Positions 35,863 to 45,084 of a stretch of 64,000 bases of DNA are shown piece after piece (position 1 is the first letter of the stretch; each line of letters starts with the position of its first letter). The stretch is from the NCBI RefSeq assembly GCF_013378445.1, contig NZ_JABXYK010000018.1:1-64000 (forward strand). The letters are read 5' to 3'. A model generated the notes under the pieces. The model was given only the letters and a program-made list of their open reading frames with translations, ran no database searches and had not been told where the DNA came from. Source of the stretch: Mycoplana rhizolycopersici. GTDB lineage: Bacteria; Pseudomonadota; Alphaproteobacteria; Rhizobiales; Rhizobiaceae. The translations under genes were made by a program, and so were the position numbers.

Positions 35863-36504
35863 ATGACCGATGCCGCCGTCGCGCCGGGCGTCGAGGAGCT
35901 AGGCGCAGCGATCGCCAGATGCCGGCTCTGTCGCGACGCGCCCAGGGGCGGCCCGCAGTTCCGCCTGCCGCACGAACCACGTCCGGTTGCGGTGATTTCC
36001 GGCAAGGCTCGGATACTGATCGCGGGGCAGGCGCCGGGATTGCGGGTTCATGAAACCGGCCTGCCGTTCAACGATGCGTCCGGTGACCGGTTGCGAGACT
36101 GGCTGCAGGTCGGCCGCCAGGAATTCTACGATGCGGACCGGTTTGCGATCGTTCCGATGGGGTTCTGCTTTCCCGGTTATGACGCCAAGGGCAGCGATCT
36201 GCCGCCGCGGCGCGAATGCGCGCCGCATTGGCGCGAGCGGGTAATGGCGGCGATGCCGCAGGTCGAGCTTGTGCTGGCAATCGGCCAGTATGCGCAGGCG
36301 TGGCATCTAGGCCCTGCGCGGGGAAGGACGATGACCGAGACGGTCATGGACTGGCGACGCCATCTGGGGCGCAACGAGCAGCCGGCGATCCTGCCGCTGC
36401 CGCATCCGAGCTGGCGCAACACGGCCTGGCTCAAGCGCAATTCCTGGTTCGCCGAGGAATTGCTTCCCGAACTGCAAAAGCGTGTGAAAACACTTGCAGG
36501 CTGA
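35863..36504 (+). CDS. uracil-DNA glycosylase family protein
   Basis: A 213-residue protein. The N-terminal half has the glycosylase motif ILIAGQAPGLRVHETGLPFND (motif A, like GEAPG in family 4) and a Cys pair (CRLCRD). The C-terminal half has LPLPHPSWRN (motif B, HPS). Enzymes of this superfamily remove uracil or related bases from DNA. The distribution of motifs fits a uracil-DNA glycosylase-like group common in rhizobia that is not experimentally characterised as far as I know. It lies just after the nuclease gene and is probably co-transcribed. Confidence 0.85.
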   Translation: MTDAAVAPGVEELGAAIARCRLCRDAPRGGPQFRLPHEPRPVAVISGKARILIAGQAPGLRVHETGLPFNDASGDRLRDWLQVGRQEFYDADRFAIVPMGFCFPGYDAKGSDLPPRRECAPHWRERVMAAMPQVELVLAIGQYAQAWHLGPARGRTMTETVMDWRRHLGRNEQPAILPLPHPSWRNTAWLKRNSWFAEELLPELQKRVKTLAG

Positions 36505-36573
36505 AATCTTGTTCTTTCTTTTGCCACGAGAGTGGTTCAAATAGAAAATTCGTTTCAAAGAGGAATGCAATTC

Positions 36574-37062
36574 ATGGACCGTCTCGACCGCAAGATCTTG
36601 CGCCTGCTGCAGGAGGATTCCACGCTGGCGGTGGCCGATCTTGCCAAGAAGGTCGGATTGTCCACCACACCCTGCTGGCGGCGTATCCAGAAGATGGAAG
36701 AGGATGGCGTCATCCGTCGCCGGGTCGCGCTGCTCGACCCCGTCAAGGTCAACACCAAGGTGACGGTATTCGTTTCCATCCGTACGAGCTCGCATTCGAC
36801 GGAGTGGCTTAAGCGCTTCTCCGAAGTGGTGGTGGAGTTTCCCGAGGTGGTCGAATTCTACCGCATGAGCGGCGACGTCGATTATCTCCTGCGCGTGGTC
36901 GTTCCGGACATCGCCGCCTATGACGCGTTCTACAAGCGTCTCATCGCGCGCATCGAGATCCGCGACGTTTCGTCGAGCTTCGCGATGGAGCAGATCAAGT
37001 ACACGACCGAACTGCCGCTCGACTACATGGCGGTCGACAATCAGAAATCCGCTGAAGACTGA
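36574..37062 (+). CDS. Lrp/AsnC family transcriptional regulator
   Basis: A 162-residue regulator. The N-terminal winged helix DNA-binding domain begins MDRLDRKILRLLQED with recognition region VGLSTTPCWRRIQKMEEDGVI. The C-terminal RAM domain (VTVFVSIRTSS ... VVEFYRMSGDVDYLLRVVVPD) binds amino acids and forms octamers. The start at 36574 is set by an AGAGGA site nine bases upstream. The target is unknown; the neighbouring CDF transporter gene follows in the same direction with a 71-base gap. Confidence 0.94.
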   Translation: MDRLDRKILRLLQEDSTLAVADLAKKVGLSTTPCWRRIQKMEEDGVIRRRVALLDPVKVNTKVTVFVSIRTSSHSTEWLKRFSEVVVEFPEVVEFYRMSGDVDYLLRVVVPDIAAYDAFYKRLIARIEIRDVSSSFAMEQIKYTTELPLDYMAVDNQKSAED

Positions 37063-37133
37063 GACAATGCGCTTTTGAGGCGTGGCTGCGGCGGTACGCC
37101 GCCGCCGAACTGCGGCGTGACGACGGAGGGACG

Positions 37134-38057
37134 ATGCGAACGGAGCAGGGCGTGCTGCGCATGTCGATCGCGGCGACCGTCGCGGTCGCAGCCTTCGGTA
37201 TCGTTTTCGGTCTGTTGTCCGGCTCTTTTTCCATCGTCTTTGATGGCATCTATGCGCTTGCCGACGCCGGCATGACCGTGCTGGCCCTGTGGGTGTCGGT
37301 GCTCATCGTCCGGTCTGTTCAGGGTGCTCCGAAGGGGCGGTTCGCGCGCCGCTTCACGATGGGCTTCTGGCACCTTGAGCCGATGGTGCTCGGCCTGAAC
37401 GGCGTGCTTCTGATCGCCGTTTCCATCTATGCCTTCATCAATGCGATCGCGAGCATACTGAACGGTGGGCGCGAACTGGAGTTCGGGCTGGCGATCGTCT
37501 ATGCGTGCGTGACGCTGGTCGCCTGCTTCGGCATGGCCGTCTATGGCTGGCGGGCGAACCGCAGCCTGCGTTCCGATTTCGTCGCCCTCGACGTGAAGGC
37601 TTGGCTGATGTCGGGCAGCATCACCGTGGCGCTGCTCATCGCGTTCCTGATCGGCTACGCGGTGCAGGGGACGGCGCATGACTGGATCGCGCCGTACGTG
37701 GATCCCGCCGTGCTGGCTCTGGTCTGCCTCGTGATCATACCCATGCCGGTCGGCACGGTGCGGCAGGCGATGGCGGACGTGCTCCTGCTGGCGCCGTCCG
37801 ACCTGCAGGAGATGGTCGATCGTATTGGGGTGGAAACGGTGGCGAGGCACGGTTTCCTGTCCCATCGCTCCTATGTCGCGCGCGTGGGCCGTGCCCGTCA
37901 GATCGAACTCTACTTCATCGTCCCGCGCGGCATGGCGGCGAAGCGGATCGAGGACTGGGACGCGATCCGCGACGAGGTGGGCGAGGCGGTCGGCGGCGAC
38001 ATTGACAATCGCTGGCTGACCATCGCCTTTACCGCCGATCCGGAATGGGCGGAATAG
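37134..38057 (+). CDS. cation diffusion facilitator family transporter
   Basis: A 307-residue metal exporter with six helices in the first 210 residues and a soluble C-terminal domain. Family landmarks are GSFSIVFDGIYALADAGMTV in helix 2 (Asp residues of the metal site), then GFWHLEPMVLGLNGVLLI and the cytoplasmic segment ADVLLLAPSDLQEMVDRI. The expected His-rich loop is absent. In known CDFs the substrate is Zn, Fe, Mn or Co; the second-site motif here (DVKAWLMSG) departs from the common HxxxD, so specificity is uncertain. ATG 37134 is preceded by GGAGG. Confidence 0.92.
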   Translation: MRTEQGVLRMSIAATVAVAAFGIVFGLLSGSFSIVFDGIYALADAGMTVLALWVSVLIVRSVQGAPKGRFARRFTMGFWHLEPMVLGLNGVLLIAVSIYAFINAIASILNGGRELEFGLAIVYACVTLVACFGMAVYGWRANRSLRSDFVALDVKAWLMSGSITVALLIAFLIGYAVQGTAHDWIAPYVDPAVLALVCLVIIPMPVGTVRQAMADVLLLAPSDLQEMVDRIGVETVARHGFLSHRSYVARVGRARQIELYFIVPRGMAAKRIEDWDAIRDEVGEAVGGDIDNRWLTIAFTADPEWAE

Positions 38058-38139
38058 GCCGAGGACGCAAGCCTCATTGCCGTCGGCCCGGATCGCGCGA
38101 AGGCGACCCGGAATCCGGGTGGACGTCAGCAGGTAGTGG

Positions 38140-39012
38140 CTACTTCCGTTCCAGTCGTGCGAGCAAGGATGAAGTGTCCCAGCGATTGCCGCCCATATCC
38201 TGCACGTCGCCATAGAACTGATCGACGACCGCTGTCACCGGCAGCTTGGCGCCGTTGCGCCGGGCTTCGGCCAGAACGATCCCGAGATCCTTGCGCATCC
38301 AGTCGACGGCGAAGCCGAAGTCGTAGCGTCCCTCGTTCATCGTCTTGTGACGGTTCTCCATCTGCCAGGAACCGGCGGCCCCCTTGGAGATGACCTCCAC
38401 CACCTTTTCGATGTCGAGACCGGCGCGCTTGCCGAAATGAATGCCTTCGGCCAGGCCCTGGACGAGGCCGGCAATGCAGATCTGGTTGATCATCTTGGTC
38501 AGTTGCCCGGCGCCGGCGGCTCCCATCAGCCCGACCATGCGCGCATAAGCCTCGATGACCGGCCGGGCCTTCTCGAAATCCGCCTCGTCGCCGCCGCACA
38601 TGACGGTGAGCGCGCCGTTCTCCGCGCCGGCCTGGCCGCCGGAAACCGGGGCGTCGATGAAGGCGCAGCCGCGTGCCTTGGCCGCCTCGTAGAGTTCGCG
38701 CGCCACTTCCGCCGAAGCGGTGGTGTTGTCGATCAGGATCGCGCCGGCCTTCATGCCCTGCAGGGCGCCGTCCTTGCCGGTCGTCACCTGCCTGAGATCG
38801 TCGTCATTGCCGACGCAGACGAAGACGAAGTCGGCGTCGCGGGCGGCCTCGGCCGGTGTGGGCGCTGCCGTGCCGCCATATTGCGTCGCCCATTTCTCCG
38901 CCTTGGCGGATGTCCGGTTAAACACAGTGACCGTGTGTCCGCCCTTGACCTTGAGGTGGCCGGCCATGGGGTAGCCCATGACCCCAAGACCGATGAAAGC
39001 GACGTTTGCCAT
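38140..39012 (-). CDS. 3-hydroxyisobutyrate dehydrogenase-family oxidoreductase
   Basis: A 290-residue beta-hydroxyacid dehydrogenase. The Rossmann nucleotide-binding motif VAFIGLGVMGYPMAGHLK is at the N-terminus, FIDAPVSGGQAGAENGALTVMCGG is the substrate-binding block, and the catalytic Lys lies in GAGQLTKMINQI. The family reduces or oxidises 3-hydroxyisobutyrate, tartronate semialdehyde, glyoxylate or succinic semialdehyde; the substrate cannot be read from the sequence. It is a single gene, convergent with the CDF gene. Confidence 0.92.
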   Translation of the reverse strand: MANVAFIGLGVMGYPMAGHLKVKGGHTVTVFNRTSAKAEKWATQYGGTAAPTPAEAARDADFVFVCVGNDDDLRQVTTGKDGALQGMKAGAILIDNTTASAEVARELYEAAKARGCAFIDAPVSGGQAGAENGALTVMCGGDEADFEKARPVIEAYARMVGLMGAAGAGQLTKMINQICIAGLVQGLAEGIHFGKRAGLDIEKVVEVISKGAAGSWQMENRHKTMNEGRYDFGFAVDWMRKDLGIVLAEARRNGAKLPVTAVVDQFYGDVQDMGGNRWDTSSLLARLERK

Positions 39013-39092
39013 GCTTGAGTTCTCCTCTGAACGTAGCCGAGGTGTACCGGATACGACGCGTCAGGAAAAGGGTGCGATGGACCTTCGCCGGA

Positions 39093-40379
39093 CTACGGAC
39101 CCGTCCCGGCAATAAGGTTTTGCGGGAGCAGCAAATAGCCGGCGAGGCCTGCGCCGATGCTGGCGAGCGTGGCAAGGCCGAGCCGGACGGCAAAGGTTCC
39201 CCTGCCCTCGATTGATCCGGCAAGCGCCACTTTTGTCAACATGTTGACGCAGGCGGCGATCAGGATGGCGTCCAGTGCTGTGGCAGGCGCGAGGCCGCTG
39301 GCGGTCATTCTGGCCGTGGAAAGGGTGATCGCATCGACGTCCATCAGGCCCGAGACGGCGGCGACGACGTAAAACATCGCAGGCCCCGCATAGTCGATGA
39401 TCAGTTTGGACAGCCAGATGATCAGGCCGAGCAGCGCGCCGAACTGCAGGACGACGCGAAGCTCGAACGGGTTCTTCAGCTTCAGCGCCGGCGCTTGTGC
39501 ATGGTTCGACGCGTGCCGGATCGACCAGAAGGCGGTCGCGAGCATGGCCAGCAGCGCCGGCATGAGCGAAACGGCGAGCGCGGCGGCAAGGTTCGGGGCA
39601 AGCAGTGCCGTGATGACGAGGACGCGGCCGAGGGAAAGGCTCCCGGCGATCATGGCGCCGGCAGCGAGTTGGCCCCCGTTCTCCGGGGTCTCCTTTGAGA
39701 AATTGGCGAAGGAGAGGGTCAGCGCGGTCGAGGAGACGAGACCGCCGGCAGCGCCCGCAAAGAGGATGCCGCGATGGGGTCCCGCCACGCGCACGGCGAC
39801 ATAGCCAGCATAGGAGAGGGCCGCGATCATGACCGTCATCAGCCACAGGCTGTGCGGGTTCAGCGCGTCCCACGGATCGACGGTTCGGTCGGGCAGAAGC
39901 GGCAGGGCGATCAGCGTCATGGCCAGAAGGACCAGCGCGGATCGCAACTCCAACCAGGTGAGCCGCCGCAGGAAGCCGTGCAGCCGTGTGCGGGCTGCCA
40001 GCATCGCCGCCGCCGCCACGCCGCCGGCGGCTGCGACTGCCTGGTCGCCTGTGACAGCGAGCGCGCCGAGCGCGAAGACGACGAGTGCCGCGACGTGGCC
40101 GGTGATGCTGTAGTCGCCGTCCTCGTTTGCTTCCCGCCACTTGAGGAGCGTGTAGATCGCGCCGACGAGGACAAGCAGCGATATTGCGAACATCGTTCCC
40201 ATCGACGGCCGAAGATAGCCTGCAAGGCCGCCGAGCAGCCCGATCAGCGTAAACGTGCGTACGCCGGCGGTTCGCCCGCCGGAGCGGACCTCACGCTCCT
40301 GCCAACCCCGCTCGATACCGATGAGCAGCCCGATCGCGAGCGCCACCCCAAGGCGCTGAAAGGCTTCGACAGTGTCCAT
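39093..40379 (-). CDS. MgtC/SapB-DUF4010 membrane protein
   Basis: A 428-residue polytopic membrane protein. The N-terminal segment (LGVALAIGLLIGIERGW, then TAGVRTFTLIGLLGGL) is the MgtC/SapB block, and the remainder (about residues 150-420, many Ala/Leu helices, with GAAGGLVSSTALTLSFA) matches DUF4010. MgtC proteins modulate Mg homeostasis and F1Fo ATPase in some pathogens; fused DUF4010 proteins are uncharacterised. The start at 40379 (MDTVEAFQ) is chosen because upstream sequence is Arg-rich and unlike the family. Confidence 0.9.
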   Translation of the reverse strand: MDTVEAFQRLGVALAIGLLIGIERGWQEREVRSGGRTAGVRTFTLIGLLGGLAGYLRPSMGTMFAISLLVLVGAIYTLLKWREANEDGDYSITGHVAALVVFALGALAVTGDQAVAAAGGVAAAAMLAARTRLHGFLRRLTWLELRSALVLLAMTLIALPLLPDRTVDPWDALNPHSLWLMTVMIAALSYAGYVAVRVAGPHRGILFAGAAGGLVSSTALTLSFANFSKETPENGGQLAAGAMIAGSLSLGRVLVITALLAPNLAAALAVSLMPALLAMLATAFWSIRHASNHAQAPALKLKNPFELRVVLQFGALLGLIIWLSKLIIDYAGPAMFYVVAAVSGLMDVDAITLSTARMTASGLAPATALDAILIAACVNMLTKVALAGSIEGRGTFAVRLGLATLASIGAGLAGYLLLPQNLIAGTGP

Positions 40380-40414
40380 TTCGCCAGCATATCCGCGACG
40401 GCAGCCGGAGCAAG

Positions 40415-41971
40415 CTATTGAGGATCGCCTGGTTGCGTCTGCCCGTCGTTCTGAGGCGTGTCTTCGGGCTTGGCGTCCATGAGACGGACGGCCCTCGGGC
40501 CGAGAGAATCGGAGATGTCGTTCCAGATCAGCCGCAGGCGGCGGACATGGAGATCGTCGCCGATCCAGCGCATGACATGCTCGATGCATTTCGTGGTCTG
40601 CTCGGGACTGGTCCCGATGACCTTGCGCGCCCAGATGCAGAATTCGTCGATGGACGCGGGGCTGATCTTCCCATCTTCGATGATCATCGGATGACTATTG
40701 CCGATTTCCGCCACGGTACGCAGGTTGTTCGTCGCGGCAAAGAGGATCCCCGCATAGAGCGTGTCCACTTCATCAGGCTCGCCTTTGCTGTCGATCGCTC
40801 GTTCGAGGTCGAAGATAGTGCGGATGTTGAGCTCGCGCATCATCAGGAATTTTTCGATGCCGAGGATGTGGCAGAGCTGCGCCTGTGCGACCCAGTCGAT
40901 GCACTGGTAGATGCCATAGGGAGACTCGATGTGCAGCATGATCGGATTTGCCGCTGCAAGGTTCTGAACATCGTAGATGCCGCAATCCTCGAGCCGGAAA
41001 CGCGTCGCAAAGTCGATACCGTCGATCACGTCCATCGGGGTGATACGCGTCACCTTCTCGAATCGGTCGTCCTCTGATTTGAACCAGCTGATCAGATTTC
41101 GCGTCTTGGTGTAGACGAACTGTGTTGCCGAGCGCGGTGTGAGGCCGAGAATGGGAGCCAGAGCGATCCAGACACCGGAGATCTGCCCGGTATGTTCAGG
41201 TGCCGTCGCATCGCTGTTGAGCGGGGCCAACAGCCAGAAGGGATCGGGAAGGGCGGCGAAGGCTATCATGGCAAAGACGCTGGCGGCCAGGATTTCGCAG
41301 CTGTACTTGATGAAGGTGAAGGAGCCGAGATCGTAGACCGACAGATTGCGCAGGAAGTTGCGAACGGCGCCGACATAGGCGCCCGCAAAGGCCAGTGCCC
41401 CGATGACGATCAGATTGTCGAAACTCAGCCTCCGCCCGTCGTCCGGCACGGCGGCGACGGCGGCGGGGCAGGCTGTGAATGCCGTGGTTGCGCAGGCGCA
41501 GGTCGCATTATCGAGACCGCAGCGCACCGCTGCCATCAATGCGTCGAAACCGACATAGACGATCAGCATCAGGCCGGTTGCCGAAACGAACAGGCCAAGA
41601 TCCCGCCGGAGCCCCTGCCGGCGGATTCGGTTGAGCAGGTCGGTCAGCGGAACGCCGACAGGCAGAGGCGAGCGCGGATCCCATCCGTTCTCGATATCGA
41701 CGTCTGAGAGATACTTGCTGCGCACAAACTCGAATGAGGGATTGATCCGCCTGTCTTGTCCCGATTCGAGAATGTGGCCGAACGTGTGTTCGAAGTCGTA
41801 GATCTGCCGAACCCGTTTCACCCGGATTTCCTGCCGGCTGAAAATGATCAGCGCCGGCGTCAGGATTGCGATCAGCAGCGCCCAGCCGTTGATATGATCC
41901 CATGCGTAAAGCAGTGGCCCCAGAATATATCCATAGGTCGCAATGTCGGATGCAGCCCCCGCGCCTTCCAT
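40415..41971 (-). CDS. polytopic membrane protein, unknown, with helix-hairpin-like C-terminal domain
   Basis: A 518-residue protein. Membrane segments are at about residues 29-44, 129-147 (LFVSATGLMLIVYVGF), 185-200 and 225-245. The C-terminal 220 residues are soluble and contain repeated units: LEDCGIYDVQNLAAANPIML, then LCHILGIEKFLMMRELNIRTIFDLERAI. These recall the helix-hairpin-helix-like pattern (L-x-x-x-G-I-x-x-x-x-D-L) used to bind nucleic acid or to mediate protein contacts. Two Cys pairs lie in the central loop (CGLDNATCACATTAFTACP). I do not recognise a named family. It is transcribed alone. Confidence 0.75.
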   Translation of the reverse strand: MEGAGAASDIATYGYILGPLLYAWDHINGWALLIAILTPALIIFSRQEIRVKRVRQIYDFEHTFGHILESGQDRRINPSFEFVRSKYLSDVDIENGWDPRSPLPVGVPLTDLLNRIRRQGLRRDLGLFVSATGLMLIVYVGFDALMAAVRCGLDNATCACATTAFTACPAAVAAVPDDGRRLSFDNLIVIGALAFAGAYVGAVRNFLRNLSVYDLGSFTFIKYSCEILAASVFAMIAFAALPDPFWLLAPLNSDATAPEHTGQISGVWIALAPILGLTPRSATQFVYTKTRNLISWFKSEDDRFEKVTRITPMDVIDGIDFATRFRLEDCGIYDVQNLAAANPIMLHIESPYGIYQCIDWVAQAQLCHILGIEKFLMMRELNIRTIFDLERAIDSKGEPDEVDTLYAGILFAATNNLRTVAEIGNSHPMIIEDGKISPASIDEFCIWARKVIGTSPEQTTKCIEHVMRWIGDDLHVRRLRLIWNDISDSLGPRAVRLMDAKPEDTPQNDGQTQPGDPQ

Positions 41972-42059
41972 CTGCGTCGCCCCCGCTAGCGAGATACAGG
42001 CGCAACTCTAGGAGGTTTCCTGCGTCCGTTCCAGAAACCGGACGCAATCAAGGGTTGCT

Positions 42060-42881
42060 TTACTGCTCTCCGCGGTAGCGGGCGATCAACAGATGGCCGG
42101 CGATGGGTTCGCCTTCTTCCATCCGGACGGTGATGTCGGAGATCTCGACGAGACCGAAGCCGGTGGCGTCGAGGCGCTCGCGGACGTAGCGCTCGGCGTG
42201 GGCGAAGCGCTGGTGCGGGCCGACCATGAAGCCCCGGCCGGCAAAGCTATCATCCGGCAGGGTCTCCGAGGAGAAGATGAAGAGGCCGCCGGGGACGAGA
42301 TTGTCCGCAGCACCGAAGAACAGCGGCTCCAGCGCGCCGAGATAGGGCAGCACGTCGGTTGCGGTGATCAGGTCGAACGGCTCGTCATCGTTGTCGTCGA
42401 GGAAGTCCACGGCCTCTGAGACATAGAGCGTTTCGTAGAGATCCTTTTCATGGGCGACTTCGACCATGTTTTCCGACAGGTCGACGCCGGTGATGTCGTC
42501 GCACATGTCGCGCAGGGCGCCGCCGGTCAAGCCGGTGCCGCAGCCGAGATCGAGCATCCGCTTGAACGGGCCGAGCTCCAGCGCCTGCAGCCGCTGCCTC
42601 ACCAGGACCGGCACGGCATAGCCGAGCTGTTCGACGAGCACATCCTCGAAGACTTCCGCGTGCTGGTCGAACAACGTCGCCACATAGGCGTCCGACGCCT
42701 TCTCCGGCGTATCGCCGCGTCCCATCGAAGCGAGGCGGACGGCAGCCCCGCCGTGATCTTCCGGATCGAGCGCCAGCACCTGCGCATAGGCCGCCGCCGC
42801 CGCATCGAAATCGCCGGACTTTTCCAGGGCAAGGGCGCGGTTATAGGCTTCCGCAAGCGCTTCTTCGTCGATCTTTTTCAT
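42060..42881 (-). CDS. TPR-containing SAM-dependent methyltransferase
   Basis: A 273-residue protein with an N-terminal TPR-like helix pair (AEAYNRALALEKSGDFDAAAAAYAQVLALDP). A class I methyltransferase fold follows: motif I is MLDLGCGTGLTGG, the acidic loop is ITGVDLSENMVEVA, and motif II is PFDLITATDVLPYLG. The N-terminal methyl-acceptor-recognition style (DAYVATLFDQHAEVFED) is typical of a family of predicted methyltransferases with TPR domains in Rhizobiales. The substrate is unknown. Confidence 0.9.
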   Translation of the reverse strand: MKKIDEEALAEAYNRALALEKSGDFDAAAAAYAQVLALDPEDHGGAAVRLASMGRGDTPEKASDAYVATLFDQHAEVFEDVLVEQLGYAVPVLVRQRLQALELGPFKRMLDLGCGTGLTGGALRDMCDDITGVDLSENMVEVAHEKDLYETLYVSEAVDFLDDNDDEPFDLITATDVLPYLGALEPLFFGAADNLVPGGLFIFSSETLPDDSFAGRGFMVGPHQRFAHAERYVRERLDATGFGLVEISDITVRMEEGEPIAGHLLIARYRGEQ

Positions 42882-43027
42882 GGCTGTCTCATAGGGCCGG
42901 CGAAGCCGTTTGGCAATGTGCGTGTCGGCGGTGCGCCTTCACGGCGTAAGCCGAAATTGACATTTCACAATCGGAACAAAGAGGGGCATCATTCCCTTCA
43001 ACACAAATAGGAATATGGGAGGTGAAG

Positions 43028-43753
43028 ATGCCTGGCGAGGTTGCGGCGTTCTCGACGCAGACAGAGACGGAGCTGGCGCGGTCTCCCGCACTGCCTGGCA
43101 CGTCCATCGAGACGATCAACCTGATGGTGCACTACTATCGCGGCGAGATCGCGCGGATGGCGGGCTGGCGCGACAGGATCGACCGGACGACGAACTGGGC
43201 GATTACGGTTGTGGCGGCGCTGCTGTCGGTCTCGCTATCCACGCCGAGCTCCCACCATGGCGTTCTCCTGTTTGCTATGCTGCTGGTCTCGCTGCTGCTT
43301 CTGATCGAGGCCCGGCGCTATCGATTCTTCGACCTCTACCGCACGCGGGTGCGCCAGATCGAGAAGCGGTATTTCGCCGAGTTCCTGCATCCGCGCGGCG
43401 ATCTGGCGCCCGACTGGGCCGCCTCGATCGCCAGCAGCCTGCGCAAGCCGCATTTTCTCATCAGCTATCGCAATGCCATGTGCCGGAGGCTCAGGCGGAA
43501 CTATTCGTGGATGTATCTGATCCTGCTTCTGGCCTGGGTGCTCAAGATATCCTCTTCGATGATGACGGATGGAACCGGCACCTTCGACGTCGCCCTGTCG
43601 TTCAATCAGGTGCTGAAGAACGCCGCGCTCGGCCCCGTTCCCGGCGGCGCGGTCCTGGTGCTGGTGGCGTGCCTCTATGGCCTCATTCTGATCGGCGTGC
43701 TGCATCAGGACCGCGAGGAGAGTGAACGGGTGCGCGGCGAGGCGCATGTCTGA
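43028..43753 (+). CDS. DUF2270 membrane protein
   Basis: A 241-residue protein with the DUF2270 layout: the N-terminal block LMVHYYRGEIARMAGWRDRIDRTTNWAI, two central helices (ITVVAALLSVSLS, VLLFAMLLVSLLLLIEARRYRFF), the conserved loop LRKPHFLISYRNAMCRRLRRNY and two C-terminal helices. The function is unknown. The ATG at 43028 is spaced correctly from GGGAGGTG; a GTG at 43022 is part of that site. Confidence 0.9.
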   Translation: MPGEVAAFSTQTETELARSPALPGTSIETINLMVHYYRGEIARMAGWRDRIDRTTNWAITVVAALLSVSLSTPSSHHGVLLFAMLLVSLLLLIEARRYRFFDLYRTRVRQIEKRYFAEFLHPRGDLAPDWAASIASSLRKPHFLISYRNAMCRRLRRNYSWMYLILLLAWVLKISSSMMTDGTGTFDVALSFNQVLKNAALGPVPGGAVLVLVACLYGLILIGVLHQDREESERVRGEAHV

Positions 43754-43829
43754 CGGTCCGAAGAGATGGGCGGCGAGCGCTGCCAGCCCTGCCCATCGTC
43801 CCCGCGGACCGGCGCCCGTGCCTCACCGG

Positions 43830-44096
43830 TCAATGTATGATGAGCTCGCCCTTAAGGGCCCGCCATTCCGTCGCCGATATCAGCCTGCGATGGACGTAGC
43901 GCACCGAATGAAGCGGTCCGTCCAGTTCCTCCTGCCAAAATTTCAGGAATTGCCGCATTTCCGGGAAGTCCGGCGCCAGATCGTAGTGCTGCCATACGTA
44001 GGTCTGAAGCAGGGAAGGATGGTCGGGCATGCGGTAGAGGATCTGCGCCGTCGTCAGGCCGTATCCCTTGAGCTGCATTTCCAGTTCAGGTGTCAT
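43830..44096 (-). CDS. usg: Usg family protein
   Basis: An 88-residue protein. The sequence MTPELEMQLKGYGLTTAQI with the later blocks YVWQHYDLAPDFP and FLKFWQEELDGPLHSVRYVH is the alphaproteobacterial Usg family, first seen near trp genes in Caulobacter relatives and still without a defined role. It is a single soluble domain, rich in aromatic residues. Transcribed alone here, with no trp genes nearby. Confidence 0.92.
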   Translation of the reverse strand: MTPELEMQLKGYGLTTAQILYRMPDHPSLLQTYVWQHYDLAPDFPEMRQFLKFWQEELDGPLHSVRYVHRRLISATEWRALKGELIIH

Positions 44097-44253
44097 TCAG
44101 GACCTCATTTCATCGCGAATGATGGTCCTTATGATTGAGCCGTCACATCGGTTAATCAATTGCTGATTATCATCGATGAAAACAAATATTTCTTGGAAAA
44201 CAATGCCTTGGCAGCATATCGGCGCGAGTGCTGCCAAGACCTCACTTTGCGCC

Positions 44254-45084
44254 TCAACGCTTGAGATGACGCGTCAGGCGGGCTTCAAGCCAGGCCCACA
44301 GGTTGCGGATGATTTCGACGATCATCAGGTAGAGAAGTGCTGCCCACAGATAGGTCTGATAGTCGAAGGTGCGCGAGAAGGCGCGCCGCGTCTCGCCCAT
44401 CAGGTCGAAGACGGTGACGATCGCGACGATGGCGGAGCCCTTGATCATGAGGATGATTTCGTTGCCGTAGGGGCGAAGCGCGACGATAAGCGCCTGTGGA
44501 AGAATGACCCTGAAGAAGGTCACCCGCTTGGGCAGCCCGAGGGAGGCGGCGCCCTCGTGCTGGCCGCGCGGTACGCTTTCGATGGCGCCGCGCAGGATTT
44601 CCGCCTGATAGGCGGCGGTATTGAGCGTGAACGTCAGCAGCGCGCAGTTCCAGGCGTCGCGGAAGAAACCCCAGAGCCCGAGCGCCTTCAGTTCGGCCGA
44701 GAAGCTGCCGAGCCCGTAATAGACGAGAAAGAGCTGCGTCAGCAGTGGCGTGCCGCGAAAGAAATAGACATAGCCGTAGGCCAGCCAGGACAGGACCTTG
44801 TTGTTCGACATCCGGGCAAAGGCGATCGGCAGCGAAACGATCGCCCCGAGCGTCACCGACAGCGACACCAGCAGAAGCGTCACGCCGAGTCCGGACAGGT
44901 AGCTCGGCCCGTATTTGGCGAACTTGTCCGGATCCCAGCCGTCCACGACCGTCAGGAAGATGCCAACGGCCAGCGCAAGCCAGATGCCAAGGGCGACGCT
45001 GCCGAAAAAGCGGGAAAGCGTATAGGGCTGTGCCGGAGCAGGCGGCGGGGCCTGCGGCGGGATGAGGTTGGTGACGACGCTCAT
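44254..45084 (-). CDS. amino acid ABC importer permease (HisM-like)
   Basis: A 276-residue inner-membrane permease of the polar amino acid uptake family. After a Pro-rich N-terminus come hydrophobic helices, the conserved YFFRGTPLLTQLFLVYYGL and the EAA loop (EGAASLGLPKRVTFFRVILPQ). It should form a heterodimer with the preceding permease, whose stop overlaps its start by four bases. The binding-protein gene at 46055 is upstream in the same direction. No ATPase gene is in the cluster, so an ATPase encoded elsewhere must be used. Confidence 0.93.
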   Translation of the reverse strand: MSVVTNLIPPQAPPPAPAQPYTLSRFFGSVALGIWLALAVGIFLTVVDGWDPDKFAKYGPSYLSGLGVTLLLVSLSVTLGAIVSLPIAFARMSNNKVLSWLAYGYVYFFRGTPLLTQLFLVYYGLGSFSAELKALGLWGFFRDAWNCALLTFTLNTAAYQAEILRGAIESVPRGQHEGAASLGLPKRVTFFRVILPQALIVALRPYGNEIILMIKGSAIVAIVTVFDLMGETRRAFSRTFDYQTYLWAALLYLMIVEIIRNLWAWLEARLTRHLKR

